Position numbers and translations under genes: made by a program. From contig NC_015738.1 in NCBI RefSeq assembly GCF_000270285.1, positions 2,542,001 through 2,606,000 on the forward strand: DNA of 64,000 nucleotides. Reading direction: 5' to 3'. The notes beneath the pieces were generated by a model that saw only the letters and a list, made by a program, of their open reading frames with translations, made no database searches and was not told the DNA's origin. This DNA comes from Eggerthella sp. YY7918. Its GTDB lineage: Bacteria > Actinomycetota > Coriobacteriia > Coriobacteriales > Eggerthellaceae. Of the stretch, positions 8,502 to 18,239 are shown piece after piece; the stretch's first letter is position 1; every line of letters starts with the position of its first letter.

Positions 8502-9737
8502 TTACGCCTCCTCAGCGTCCTTCGCCTTCATCTTCTTGTAGAACATCCACGCCACCGCCAGCAGCACGAGACCGACGATGCAGAGCATGCCGAGGATCGG
8601 GAACGCCGAGCTGTAGCTACCCGTAGTGGCCAGCGCATTGGCGGAGATCACCGGGCCGATGAACGAGGCGAGCGTGTAGCCAATGAACATGAAGCCGTAG
8701 TTCTGGCCTGCATTGCCAGGGCCATAAGCGTCGGCGCACACCGACGGCATGATGGCCATGATGCCGCCAAAGCAGATGCCCAGAATGCAGGCCTCGACGA
8801 TGAAGATCATGGTGCTGGTGGCATTGGCGAACAGGAACAGATGGATGACCGCCGTAACGGCAACGGCGCCGAACATGGTTTGGAAGCGTCCAAATTTGTC
8901 AGATATAGCACCGAGTCCCAAACGACCTGTGCCATTGGCAATGGCAAAGATACCCACCATGAGAGCACCCATACCGGCATCCATACCGGCTTGGACCTGA
9001 CCCACCAAAGACACCGTGGACAGCATCATAACGCCGGTGCAGGCAACGGTACCGAAGAACAGCAGCAGGGTCCAGAAGAACGGCGTTTTCAGCATTTCGC
9101 CGGAGGTGTAGTTCTTCACGCGCTTGGTGTCGGCCTCGGCCGGCGGATTCCAGCCCTCAGGCTTGAAATCGGCCGCGGGCATCTTCAAGAAACGAGAGAG
9201 GATGATAAAGCCGACGATGCAGAACACGCCCACGATGTTGAAAGCGATGCTCACATTTAAGTTCTCGATAATCATGTTGCCCACAGGAGCTGTGAGCAGC
9301 GGGTAGATAGCCATGATAGCCAGGGCAATGCCGTTGGCAAAGCCGCGCTTGTCGGGATACCAGCGCGTAGCGATGGCGAGGGACAGGTTGTAGCAAATAC
9401 CATCGCACACACCCACCAACAGGCCGAACGTAATGTACAGCACGGGAATGCTGCTGGCGAAGCCCGTCAGGAACCAGCCGAGGCCGAAGCCAATGCCGGC
9501 GATGGTCATGATCAGGTGCGCGGGGATCTTGCGCTGCAGCCATCCGCCGATGGGACCGCTCAAACCGATCATGGCGATAACGATGGTGTAGGCAAGCGAA
9601 ACCGACTGGGGAGAGAAGCCGTAAGCCTCCATCAGCGGTTTCTGGAAGATGCTCCAAATATTCAGCGATGCCGTCAGCGCACCGCACAGGGCCGCGCAGA
9701 TCAGAATAACTCCGCGACGATACGTTTTAACTGACAT
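8502..9737 (-). CDS. MFS transporter, oxalate/formate antiporter (OFA)-like
   Basis: 411 residues with twelve hydrophobic segments and MFS signatures (GWLQRK-type loop after TM2, RWYPDKRGFANGIA after TM4, and GRLGLGAISDKFGR in the second half). This arrangement is characteristic of the OFA branch, which exchanges small carboxylates. It follows the two OYE genes on the same strand and precedes the EthD operon, so it likely imports the island's substrate or exports its product, as BaiG does for bile acids in another family branch. AAGGAGG precedes the ATG. Substrate not predictable. Confidence 0.85.
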   Translation of the reverse strand: MSVKTYRRGVILICAALCGALTASLNIWSIFQKPLMEAYGFSPQSVSLAYTIVIAMIGLSGPIGGWLQRKIPAHLIMTIAGIGFGLGWFLTGFASSIPVLYITFGLLVGVCDGICYNLSLAIATRWYPDKRGFANGIALAIMAIYPLLTAPVGNMIIENLNVSIAFNIVGVFCIVGFIILSRFLKMPAADFKPEGWNPPAEADTKRVKNYTSGEMLKTPFFWTLLLFFGTVACTGVMMLSTVSLVGQVQAGMDAGMGALMVGIFAIANGTGRLGLGAISDKFGRFQTMFGAVAVTAVIHLFLFANATSTMIFIVEACILGICFGGIMAIMPSVCADAYGPGNAGQNYGFMFIGYTLASFIGPVISANALATTGSYSSAFPILGMLCIVGLVLLAVAWMFYKKMKAKDAEEA

Positions 9738-9865
9738 ACTTTCCTCCTTGTTTATCTTCGAAATTGCATCCCAAAACGAAAAACGATTCGTCTCGCGTGA
9801 AACCTCGGCTCCGCTCGGCAGTCACCTCCCTCGGTTTGCGTCGCCTTCAGTTCCCTTCATGCACT

Positions 9866-9909
9866 CCGTGTCCCACCGGGTCGCTTACTTTTGACACGAC
9901 GGGACACGG
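9866..9909 (-). terminator. Hairpin after the OYE pair, terminator or attenuator
   Basis: Perfect 9-bp arms CCGTGTCCC / GGGACACGG just downstream of the second OYE gene and upstream of the MFS gene. No clear U-run, so partial read-through into the transporter gene is possible. Confidence 0.4.
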
Positions 9910-9918
9910 GATGATGCC

Positions 9919-11979
9919 TTATATAAGACAGCCCACACGACGACCATCGGCGAATGCGTGTTTGAGAAATGCGTTCTCCCCACCGAGTGTCGAGCCGATT
10001 TCGTACGTCTCGTCGACAAGAGATGAGACCATGTCGAAAAACGTCGCATCGTGTCGCTCGGGCAGCATGACCATCATGGAATCGCATTCCACCAACTCTT
10101 CGTCGCCGTTTGCAAACTTCACAAGCGCCCCCTGCTTGCCAAATTCAGCCACGGTGGCATTGCGCAGGATACGAACGCCCTTGCGATCGAACCATGGCAA
10201 AATACGTTCCTTGTACTTGATCGGGATCAAACCTCCGATGTCCTCATCTTCAGCAATCAGCACAATGTCTTTACCGCGCTTGCGCATAAACTCGGCGCAT
10301 TGAGCACCTTCAGCACCCGCCCCCCATATCACGATCTTCTTACCCACAGGGAAAAACTTTTCGCTCATGGAGGCGAGCTTGTCCGGACCGAACATTTTGA
10401 GAGGCATCTGCGCAAGTTTCGACATCATGGGAATGGTGAACACATTTTTGCGGTTAATGCCGGGAATATCCGGAATGTAATAGGGCGACGAGTTGGCCAC
10501 GACCACGGCATCAGGAGCCTCTTGCCGAACAAGCCGCTCGTCAACCTCGGTCTTAAGCTTCACCTTGACGGCAGATTTCTCGATCATAGCGGTCAGGTAA
10601 TTATAAATATGCATGACCTCTTCGCATCCGCCGCTCTTGATCATAGCTGCCAGCTTGACGCGGCCGCCCAGAGCTCCCGACTTCTCGTACAGGGTCACGT
10701 CATGCCCACGTTCGGCAAGGGTGAGAGCACATTCCATCCCAGCAGGACCTCCGCCCACCACCATGACGCGCTTTTTCTTCTCGGCGGGTTTGGCAGCAAG
10801 CTGCCGTTCTTGACCCAACGTGGGATTCACGCGACAGATTCGCGGTTGCGTCACCGGATCTTCGCAGCTTGCGCAGCGTGTGCAGCGCATGATCTCATCG
10901 GTGCGTCCTTCTTCGACCTTTTTCGCAAACCACGGATCGGCCCACAACGTGCGACCCAGGGCGATAACGTCGGCATCGCCGGCCTCAAGCACGCGTTCCG
11001 CCAAATCCTCGTTCATGCGACCTGCCGTGATAACCGGCACATCCACAGCATCCTTGATCTGCCTGGCCACAGCCGTCCACAAACCCACGCCTCGATACTC
11101 GTCCATATACGGCTCCATGAAAGGATCCGGATCGGGATAGGGGAAGTAGTCCGGGCAGTACCGAAACGGCGTCGGGCCGTATCCGTAACCGGCGATACTG
11201 ATATATTGAGCGCCCGCTTCAACAAAAGCCTTGGCATTTTCGGCAGCCTGCTCAGCTGTAATACCCTGTCCTGAGGGGTGGAACTCACGACCGTTGAGAC
11301 GGCAGCCGATAACAAAATCAGGCCCACATGCTTCGCGAATGCCTTCGATGATCTCGCGCACGATACGCGTGCGATTCTCGACGTTTTGGCACCCATATTC
11401 GTCATCGCGCTTATTCCAAAGCGGACTCACAAAGCTGTCGAGAAAATACCCATGGGCGACGTGCACCTCGACAGCATCAAACCCGCCTTTCTTCAAGCGT
11501 ACGGCCGCCTCTATTTGCAGACGCTGCTTTTCGTGGATATCCTCAACCGTCAACCCACGCGGTGCATGACACCACGGTTCGGGAACCGGCATTTCCTCTT
11601 CAGAAAGCGTCGAAGACGAAATGGGCGGAAGTCCGTCGGGAGTTGTGCCGGCAGAAGGGCCAATATGATGAAGCTGACCGATGGTGAGACATCCGTGCTT
11701 GTGAATTGCTTCGTTCAGTTCAAGCATACCGGGGATGAACCTATCGTCGTACGCGCCTAGGTATATCCCTCCCGCGGGCTCCCAAAGAATAGCTGCGACA
11801 TCGATGGCGGCCACGCCTCCGGCAGCCATGTTCTCGTACATGGCGATAGCATCGCTGCCGTCGGCGGTGCAGTCTTCGTTCCAGCGCCACGAAGACTGCG
11901 GGGCCTTGATCATCCGATTCTTCAACACGAAGTTCGGCGTTATTTCAATCGGAGACAAAAGCTTCTCGTAGTTGTTCAT
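9919..11979 (-). CDS. Old-yellow-enzyme type NADH:flavin oxidoreductase / 2-enoate reductase (BaiCD/BaiH-like)
   Basis: 686 residues in the 2-enoate-reductase plan. An N-terminal FMN TIM barrel (LLSPIEITPNFVLKNRMIKAP at the start) is followed by a Cys cluster CTRCASC...C for one [4Fe-4S], then FAD/NAD domains with VVGGGPAGMECA and a second GAGAEGAQCAE loop. The family reduces activated C=C bonds of enoates, enones, steroids and isoflavones with NADH. The Cys spacing (CX2CX2C) differs from the commoner CX2CX3C. The ATG used has GGGAGGGAAG in front; an upstream in-frame extension of 33 residues has no such support. Tandem with a paralogue 26 bp upstream. Likely the C=C reductase of the island. 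Confidence 0.88.
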   Translation of the reverse strand: MNNYEKLLSPIEITPNFVLKNRMIKAPQSSWRWNEDCTADGSDAIAMYENMAAGGVAAIDVAAILWEPAGGIYLGAYDDRFIPGMLELNEAIHKHGCLTIGQLHHIGPSAGTTPDGLPPISSSTLSEEEMPVPEPWCHAPRGLTVEDIHEKQRLQIEAAVRLKKGGFDAVEVHVAHGYFLDSFVSPLWNKRDDEYGCQNVENRTRIVREIIEGIREACGPDFVIGCRLNGREFHPSGQGITAEQAAENAKAFVEAGAQYISIAGYGYGPTPFRYCPDYFPYPDPDPFMEPYMDEYRGVGLWTAVARQIKDAVDVPVITAGRMNEDLAERVLEAGDADVIALGRTLWADPWFAKKVEEGRTDEIMRCTRCASCEDPVTQPRICRVNPTLGQERQLAAKPAEKKKRVMVVGGGPAGMECALTLAERGHDVTLYEKSGALGGRVKLAAMIKSGGCEEVMHIYNYLTAMIEKSAVKVKLKTEVDERLVRQEAPDAVVVANSSPYYIPDIPGINRKNVFTIPMMSKLAQMPLKMFGPDKLASMSEKFFPVGKKIVIWGAGAEGAQCAEFMRKRGKDIVLIAEDEDIGGLIPIKYKERILPWFDRKGVRILRNATVAEFGKQGALVKFANGDEELVECDSMMVMLPERHDATFFDMVSSLVDETYEIGSTLGGENAFLKHAFADGRRVGCLI

Positions 11980-12005
11980 ACAAGCTTCCCTCCCTTGTCT
12001 CTCGA

Positions 12006-14105
12006 TTACAACTTCAGCGCGGTGGCACGACCTTGGCCCACCGCGTCGACCATGAGCGTAGAGCCTGGTCCCTGACACGCACCGATGGCATACACTTCAG
12101 GGGCAAGTTCTTTAAGCTGGTCATACAGGCTTAAACCCGAACCAGGAGACTTGAACACCAGAATGCTGTCCGCCTTGAGGTAGCACTCTTCGCCGTCCTT
12201 GACATATGCGATACCACGCTTATCGATCGCACGGTATTCAACGCCGGTAATAATCTGAACATCGTTTTCCTGTAGCCACTTGAGCGATCTGCTCTTATAA
12301 CGCGGCGGTATACCCTCGCCCACCGTGTCCAAATCCTCAAGAACCGTGACGTTTTTACCGCGTTTGCGCAGGAAGATGGCGCCCTGCACACCCTCAATTT
12401 GGCTACCTAAAACAACGCAGTTCTTACCGATACCCGGCAAAGCGATCTGCGAGAGCTTGTTGATAGCATTCGCGCCGAAGATTTTGAGCGGTTTTTCCGC
12501 CAAGCGCGTTAGCTGGGGAACCGTGGAAACGATACCCAAATCGACTCCCGGGATGTCCGGTACGCCATACACGCCTCCTGTCGCGACAATAATCGCGTCG
12601 GGCTTCATTTCGCGCACCATGTCGGGCGTCACCGTTGTCTTGGTCTTGATGGTCAGCCCCGGCGTTTTCTTGGCCTGGGATGTCAGCCAGTCGATGAGCG
12701 CGGGAACGTTCTCACACACCGTACCCTTCACCATGGTGGCCAGGTTAAGTTCAAGAGCCAAGATGGATTCTTTTTCGCACAACGTCACTTTATGACCGCG
12801 TTCGGCGGCAACGCGGGCGGCCTCGAGCCCGGCAGCGCCAGCGCCCACAACCAGCACCTTTTTCTTCGTTTCCGCAGGCGTGACAGCCATTTCCTTCTCG
12901 CGCAAAAACGCCGGGTTCACACGGCAGCGACGATGCGGCATTTCGTTCATACGCAGCTCATCGCACGTCGCGCAATGGTTGCAACGACGGATATCCTCGG
13001 GTCGGCCTTCCGCTATCTTGTTGGGCATGTCGGGGTCGGCCCACAGGCCGCGCGCGAACAGAGCCAGATCAACTTCGCCCTTTTCAAGCGCCGTTTCGGC
13101 CTTCTCCGGCGTGGCGAAACCAACGCCGAACACGGGGGCGGACACGGCTTGCTTGATGGCAGCAGCAGGAGGAATGGAGAGGCCTTCGCCATCCAGTCGA
13201 TCAAGGTACTGCTTCATATCCTCATCGGGCGAAGGATACATCCAGTAGTCAAGCGCAAACTGCATAGGAACCGGGCCGTAGCCATAGCCGGTTACGCTGA
13301 TGTAGTCGACACCGGCAGCATCGTAGATCTTCGCGATTTCGACACCCTCTTCGATGGTAATGGCATCCGGATGGCCGTATTCCTGTCCGTTCGTGCGCAC
13401 GCCCACAATGAAGTCCTCGCCGCAGCGCTCTTTCACGCCGCGGATGATCTCGCAGACCAAACGCGTACGGTTCTCTAAGGACTGGCAACCATACTGATCA
13501 TCGCGGTGATTCCACACGCGCGACACAAAGCTCAGCAGGAAATATCCGTTTGCCGCGTGCACCTCGATACCGTCGAGTCCGGCCTTCTTCGCGCGCTCGG
13601 CGGCAGCAAAATAGCGCTCTTTGAACGCCTCGATTTCCTCAAGGGACAGCCCTCGGGTGGGGTGGCAGTACGGTTCGGGGCTCGGGAGTTCCTCTGCCGT
13701 CAGAGTCGTGGAGCACCAGGCGCCACCCTTGGTTTTGATCGCGGCGCCATTTTGGAAGATTTGAGCGATGAGCTCGCATCCATTGCCGTGTACGGTGTCG
13801 GCCAGCTGAGACAGGCCGGGGATGAACTTGTCGTCGTAGAGGCCACCGAGCGGGTACGTTTCTACCGTGTAGACGCCACCGTCGGCATCGTCGATCAGAG
13901 TGGCAGGATCGTCGCAGATCATGCCTCCCAAGATGATGGCCGAAGCACCACCTTTGGAAATCGCATCATACAGGCCGATGATCCTATCGTTGCAGAATTG
14001 ACCCGGATCCCAGGACATCGCGGACGACGGCGCCTTGACCATGCGGTTGCGCCAATGATGGGTGCCGATGGTAATCGGCTCAAGCAATTTTTCATACGCT
14101 CTCAT
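12006..14105 (-). CDS. Old-yellow-enzyme type NADH:flavin oxidoreductase / 2-enoate reductase, paralogue
   Basis: 699 residues, same three-part plan as its neighbour: FMN barrel opening LLEPITIGTHHWRNRMVKAP, Fe-S cluster cysteines CNHCATC...C (CX2CX2CX12C), then FAD/NAD(P) domains with VVGAGAAGLEAARVAAERGH. The two proteins are clearly paralogous but diverged, like the BaiCD/BaiH pair that reduces two different double bonds of one steroid. Second gene of the unit that begins with the EthD gene upstream; GAAGAGGG precedes the ATG. Cytoplasmic. Substrate unknown. Confidence 0.88.
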   Translation of the reverse strand: MRAYEKLLEPITIGTHHWRNRMVKAPSSAMSWDPGQFCNDRIIGLYDAISKGGASAIILGGMICDDPATLIDDADGGVYTVETYPLGGLYDDKFIPGLSQLADTVHGNGCELIAQIFQNGAAIKTKGGAWCSTTLTAEELPSPEPYCHPTRGLSLEEIEAFKERYFAAAERAKKAGLDGIEVHAANGYFLLSFVSRVWNHRDDQYGCQSLENRTRLVCEIIRGVKERCGEDFIVGVRTNGQEYGHPDAITIEEGVEIAKIYDAAGVDYISVTGYGYGPVPMQFALDYWMYPSPDEDMKQYLDRLDGEGLSIPPAAAIKQAVSAPVFGVGFATPEKAETALEKGEVDLALFARGLWADPDMPNKIAEGRPEDIRRCNHCATCDELRMNEMPHRRCRVNPAFLREKEMAVTPAETKKKVLVVGAGAAGLEAARVAAERGHKVTLCEKESILALELNLATMVKGTVCENVPALIDWLTSQAKKTPGLTIKTKTTVTPDMVREMKPDAIIVATGGVYGVPDIPGVDLGIVSTVPQLTRLAEKPLKIFGANAINKLSQIALPGIGKNCVVLGSQIEGVQGAIFLRKRGKNVTVLEDLDTVGEGIPPRYKSRSLKWLQENDVQIITGVEYRAIDKRGIAYVKDGEECYLKADSILVFKSPGSGLSLYDQLKELAPEVYAIGACQGPGSTLMVDAVGQGRATALKL

Positions 14106-14173
14106 AGCTTAGTTCCCTCTTCTCATTCAACGTTGCTGCCACGTCTTGTTTTCACAAAAGCTCATTCGGTTAC

Positions 14174-14875
14174 CTATGCAGAAGGCAAAGCAACCGGGTA
14201 TGTTTCAGTTAGATAGGTGTTGATTGCGCCGACAAACTCCGCAGCGTGCGCGGATGCGCGTGCAAACTCGGGCGATGTACAAAATTCGTCGAGTGCCTCT
14301 TGAGTTTCGAACCACAGTTCCACCACGCCCTCAACAGGCAGTTCTTCGTATGGAATGGACACGCCGCCATCGATGCGATCGATGACGAGATCCTGGTTGT
14401 ACCCTACGCATCCGGGAATGGTCTGAGCTATACGGTCGTGAACGTTCCACCATTCCTTGACGAAACGCTCCGAACTCACGCCTTCGGCACGGCTCAGAAA
14501 CGACACGCGCTGGATAAGCTTCTTCCCACGCAAATACTCGGGGATTTTGATGACCGTGCGCTTGGCAAGCACGAGGATCTGGCAATGGGGATTTGCAAAC
14601 AGCGGCACATCGTTAGCGCCTTCGCCATGCAGCGATTCCACACCCTCAAGCATGTCGCCATAGCTATCGAATTGCAGTTCAGAGTACCCGTCGATAATCA
14701 CCGGACCCTGGTTCAGAGAGTTATGACCTTCGCGATCGACTACCACGTGTTGATCGTACTGACGCAAATTCGCCATAGCGCTCGCGATGGGTCCATGCAC
14801 GTTCAACCAGTAGTCTTTAAACTCTTCCATGCTCATATCTTCTTTTTTCTGCATTAATCCACACCTGCTGATCAA
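14174..14875 (-). CDS. Tandem EthD-domain protein (subfamily A), probable TTG start
   Basis: 233 residues, two EthD-like halves (first: ISRCGLMQKKEDMS, YWLNVHGPIASAM, YDQHVVVDRE; second: LIQRVSFLSRAEGVS, EWWNVHDRIAQ, GYNQDLVIDR). An in-frame ATG nine bases upstream abuts the GGGAGG ribosome site with no spacing; TTG eight bases after that site fits better, and the decayed copy of this leader at 18237 has ATG exactly there. First gene of the EthD-OYE-OYE(-MFS) unit, downstream of a conserved hairpin and the palindromic box. Closest relative: the EthD protein at 3833. Confidence 0.78.
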   Translation of the reverse strand: MISRCGLMQKKEDMSMEEFKDYWLNVHGPIASAMANLRQYDQHVVVDREGHNSLNQGPVIIDGYSELQFDSYGDMLEGVESLHGEGANDVPLFANPHCQILVLAKRTVIKIPEYLRGKKLIQRVSFLSRAEGVSSERFVKEWWNVHDRIAQTIPGCVGYNQDLVIDRIDGGVSIPYEELPVEGVVELWFETQEALDEFCTSPEFARASAHAAEFVGAINTYLTETYPVALPSA

Positions 14876-15183
14876 AGCGACCATCCTCCCTAAATCGAAC
14901 GTGCGACTTGCTTTACCTTTCGGCGATCCCCCACGCCTCATCCGCAAAGCATTGCTGTGACACAACCCTGTGTAGACCCCTGTAAAGAACTCGGGTAGTT
15001 CGCGAACCCCGCATACCCGCATACTATGATGATTCGAAACTGGCCTCAATAACGCACTTTAAAGTCATAAGGGCACCAATAAGTAAGTACTAAATCCCTG
15101 ATCGATTCACTGTTTTTTGGATTTATGCGCCGATGGGTTGAGGCCCGAAAAGGGGCGCAGAAAAGAGGTGCTAACAAGAGGCG
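14876..15183 (-). promoter_or_regulatory. Upstream region of the EthD-OYE unit: box 2 and leader hairpin
   Basis: 308 bp without a gene. It holds the island box AATAACGCACTTTAAAGT at 15048-15065 and, between the box and the gene, an inverted repeat CGGGTA (14992-14997) / TACCCG (15014-15019) enclosing GTTCGCGAAC. The whole segment recurs in diverged form at 18240-18430, including box, hairpin arms and spacing, so these parts are probably functional. Confidence 0.6.
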
Positions 15184-16566
15184 CTAAAGCAGCCCAACCA
15201 TTCTTAAACCGGTGAGAACAAGAACCAACACTGCAGTTGTAACCAGCACATAAGGCCCATTCCACCGCAAACCAACCTTGAGGGGTGACTGCCCAATCAT
15301 GCCGGAAACGGCTATGACATTTGCCGACGCGGGACATATGACATTTCCCAATGCCCAACTTATCGACAAAACGAGAGCAAAATAGATAGGAGTAACGCCG
15401 CAATCTGAGGCGCTGATGGCCCCTCCTATCACTGCAATAACCACAATGGGATGAATGCCGGCAGCTGAAGTTATCAGTGTGATCGCGATTATCGCCAAAG
15501 TGAGCAGGAGCACATTCTGCCCCGTAAGGAACAAGAGAGCTCCAGCCATAGTATCGCCCAAATGGGAATAAGCGATGCTATTTGCAAATAATCCCGCCCC
15601 GGCAAAAAGAACTATCTGGTTCTTTACTTGGGGAAGCTTGTTGCAAACATAGTCCCTTTTGAATTCCCGCGCATAGGTCGGCAATCGCTTAATGGCGGTC
15701 ATCCATATGACGGGGAACACAAGCGATGCCATGGCAACAACAATGATGACCGACAGCCCGTAGATCTGAGAAACTACCGCAATGGAAGCCACCAGCAAAA
15801 CCGCAAACACGCACAGCTCGACAACTTTTGACAGAGCGAAATTACCAGCAGGTTCTTCTGTTGTGCAGGAAGAACTTTGAGCCGTCTTTTCCCCCACGAA
15901 CGTCATGAGAAACCCAACGGCCAATGCAATAACCGCGCACGCAAGCGCAAAGGGGCAGAACTCCATCCAATCGATGCCCGTAAGCTGGATAACCAACGCG
16001 ATTGTTGCCGACGTTGGCGCCCAAATCATGCAGGTAACAAACCCTCTGCTCAGCGCCGAACTAAAAAGCTTCTTGTTTTCGCTGTGGCGACTCGCTCGAG
16101 AGACTTCATAGGTAAGAGGAACCGCCGCAATGCTGATGAGCGCGCCGACAAAAGCCGACATACTGCTCACGAGCGCGTAATAGCGACTATCGGTATGTGC
16201 ATAGCGAGTAAAAACTTCGCTGAGCGACTCGCTATATCCTCCATGCTGAACAGGTATTCCTAAAAGCGGAACCATGATAAACATAACGATGAGATACGAG
16301 TTTTCTTGCAACGCCTCTTTCCAAATGGCAAACGGCGCTTGTGAATATAACAACAGTACAATGCTTAAGGAAAAAAGCAGGATTCCGATTACCCTCGACG
16401 ACCCGGTTGATGCGACAAAACTCAGAACGATTACAGCAATCATCAAAACAAAATTGAAATCATCAAGGAGCGGCGACTTCAGAAATACATTCACGATATA
16501 GCACACACCCAGGCAAAAGGTGATCACGCTTCTTATGTTGCGAAAGAGGCTCCTTACGCCACCCAT
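15184..16566 (-). CDS. Polytopic membrane transporter, ion-transporter-superfamily-like
   Basis: 460 residues, hydrophobic throughout with roughly ten or more TM segments; FVTCMIWAPTSATIALVIQ and LGNVICPASANVIAVSG look like the paired re-entrant loops of citrate/dicarboxylate- or NhaC/DctM-like ion-transporter families. I do not recognise the exact family. The ATG used is preceded by a modest AAGAAAGAAG; a TTG eight codons upstream has no better site. It lies inside the EthD/OYE island, so uptake of an organic anion related to the island is plausible. Confidence 0.65.
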   Translation of the reverse strand: MGGVRSLFRNIRSVITFCLGVCYIVNVFLKSPLLDDFNFVLMIAVIVLSFVASTGSSRVIGILLFSLSIVLLLYSQAPFAIWKEALQENSYLIVMFIMVPLLGIPVQHGGYSESLSEVFTRYAHTDSRYYALVSSMSAFVGALISIAAVPLTYEVSRASRHSENKKLFSSALSRGFVTCMIWAPTSATIALVIQLTGIDWMEFCPFALACAVIALAVGFLMTFVGEKTAQSSSCTTEEPAGNFALSKVVELCVFAVLLVASIAVVSQIYGLSVIIVVAMASLVFPVIWMTAIKRLPTYAREFKRDYVCNKLPQVKNQIVLFAGAGLFANSIAYSHLGDTMAGALLFLTGQNVLLLTLAIIAITLITSAAGIHPIVVIAVIGGAISASDCGVTPIYFALVLSISWALGNVICPASANVIAVSGMIGQSPLKVGLRWNGPYVLVTTAVLVLVLTGLRMVGLL

Positions 16567-16695
16567 ATCGTCTTCTTTCTTACCCCGCAAAGGTTAAGCC
16601 CGCCTCAGGCAGCCTGCTCGTTTCGCACGCAAACATGAACGTCCTACATAGCAGCCAGCTCATGCATCCAAGGAGCTTCTTCCCCTACCATCACA

Positions 16696-16733
16696 GGGGG
16701 AATAGGGAGGCCCGAGCCACTCCCTATTCCCCC
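16696..16733. terminator. Terminator after the MHS-type transporter
   Basis: Perfect 14-bp arms GGGGGAATAGGGAG / CTCCCTATTCCCCC in the 230-bp gap between the two minus-strand transporter genes. Confidence 0.75.
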
Positions 16734-16799
16734 ATGAATGCTCTCACCACACGCACTCTCGTGAGTTCTTATCCTAACATGCAATGAGCCGTGCGGGTT

Positions 16800-18104
16800 C
16801 TAGTCCGACTGGTTTTCCTTCTTGGCGTAGTAACCCTTCAAAAGGAAAACGGTGGTTAAAAACGTTACAAAAATAGCGCCGATAATCAACCACGTGATGG
16901 ACAAGCGGTCTCCCGTAGCCGCAATGAGCGCCGTTGCGGCAAGAGGCGCCAAACCACCAAAGATTGCCGCTGCCAGATTATAGGAAAAACCGATTCCACT
17001 GTTACGGAGCTGGGTGGGAAACACCTCGGCTGAAACCACCACGATCGCAACGGCGAGAATTGTCTGAAACACAATCAGGACTCCCAGCAGTGCAATCATA
17101 ATAAGGGCGTTGGTCTGCTGAATCAAAATATAGAAGACCGGATAGGACAGAATGAGAAAGCCAAGGCAGCCAATTATGAGACATTTCCGCCTTCCAATCT
17201 TGTCAATGAGCATGCCCATAACGGGACACAGGCACAAATAGATTGCGATGACTGAAGTATTGACGACGAACGCACTTGACAAGGACGTATCCATAAACTG
17301 CGAGATATAGGTAGGCATATAGGTTATCAAAATGTAGTACGTCGCGCTTGAACCGACAAGCAGTCCAACTACCGTAAGGATTGACTTCTTGTAGAGGAGG
17401 AACAGGTCTTTGACGGGCGTGTGCGGCTCATCTGCCTTCTTCTCCTCTTTCATTTTTTGGAACTCGGGAGAATCAGGAACGCTCCTGCGCATATAGACGC
17501 CATAGATGGCAATCAGGATTCCGCAGATAAAGGGTACACGCCATCCCCAATCGTACAACGCCGCTTCGGGCAAAACGGTCGTAATAAGCAACCCTGCCGC
17601 AGAGCCTACCAGAAGGCCGCATCCAACACTAAAGGGCTGCCAGCTTACAAGGAAAGCCCTGTTGTTTGGCGTTCCGTATTCCGCAATAAACGTAAGAGAG
17701 GAACCGAATTCTCCACCGGTCGCCAAGCCCTGAACAAGACGCAATATCACCAGAAGAATTGGTGCGAGGATTCCAATTTGAGAATACGTAGGCAAAAGCC
17801 CCATGCACATGGTGCATATTCCCATAGCTAGAATTGTCAGCGTTAAAGCTTTTATTCTTCCGTGCTTGTCAGCATAGGCGCCAATCAGAATACCGCCGAT
17901 AGGACGAACGAGAAAGCCTGTTCCAAAAACCAGAAAACTCATCAAAAGTCCGACGATCGGCTCATCGGACGTAAAGAAATTCGCAGAAATTATGACCGCA
18001 AAGTACCCATACAATCCATAGTCGAACCACTCCAACATATTCCCAAGACTACCCGAGAATACTGCCTTAGCCAACGAGGTCTTTTTCTTTGCAGTTGCCT
18101 CCAT
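16800..18104 (-). CDS. MFS transporter, metabolite:H+ symporter (MHS) family
   Basis: 434 residues, twelve predicted TM segments. The N-terminal SGSLGNMLEWFDYGLYG and the loop GAYADKHGRIKAL are diagnostic of the MHS branch (ProP, KgtP, ShiA relatives), which symports small organic acids or betaines with protons. Immediately upstream lies the remnant of an EthD gene, whose former promoter region may now drive this transporter. AGGGGG precedes the ATG. Substrate not predictable; presumably linked to the island. Confidence 0.88.
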   Translation of the reverse strand: MEATAKKKTSLAKAVFSGSLGNMLEWFDYGLYGYFAVIISANFFTSDEPIVGLLMSFLVFGTGFLVRPIGGILIGAYADKHGRIKALTLTILAMGICTMCMGLLPTYSQIGILAPILLVILRLVQGLATGGEFGSSLTFIAEYGTPNNRAFLVSWQPFSVGCGLLVGSAAGLLITTVLPEAALYDWGWRVPFICGILIAIYGVYMRRSVPDSPEFQKMKEEKKADEPHTPVKDLFLLYKKSILTVVGLLVGSSATYYILITYMPTYISQFMDTSLSSAFVVNTSVIAIYLCLCPVMGMLIDKIGRRKCLIIGCLGFLILSYPVFYILIQQTNALIMIALLGVLIVFQTILAVAIVVVSAEVFPTQLRNSGIGFSYNLAAAIFGGLAPLAATALIAATGDRLSITWLIIGAIFVTFLTTVFLLKGYYAKKENQSD

Positions 18105-18138
18105 GTTTACCCCCTGCCAAAAAAGCTAGAGACGATTA

Positions 18139-18237
18139 TGTTGCTTGCAATGAACCCCTGAACGCTCAGTACGTAGTTCTTACGCTCCCCCATGCCTATG
18201 TCCCCCTTTTCTGCATCAATCCACCTCTGCTGATCAT
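18139..18237 (-). pseudogene. Decayed 5' remnant of an EthD gene
   Basis: Reading from the ATG, MISRGGLMQKRGT matches ISRCGLMQKKED of the EthD protein starting at 14875, then hits TAG. Continuing in another frame, MGERKNYVLSVQGFIASN matches MEEFKDYWLNVHGPIASAM. Homology ends a few codons on, just before the MHS transporter. The ribosome site AAGGAGG and the upstream leader are still well conserved. I infer a duplicated EthD promoter and 5' end, frameshifted and truncated. Confidence 0.75.
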
Positions 18238-18239
18238 GA

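Noticed and set aside
3833-14105. Calling the island a bile-acid bai operon
   Set aside because: CoA ligase, CoA transferase and other bai genes are absent and the EthD proteins have no place in that pathway; only the enzyme classes agree.
6719-14105. Calling it an equol (daidzein reduction) cluster
   Set aside because: OYE and SDR classes fit, but the racemase and the adjacent tetrahydrodaidzein reductase are not seen, and sequence identity to known enzymes cannot be judged here.
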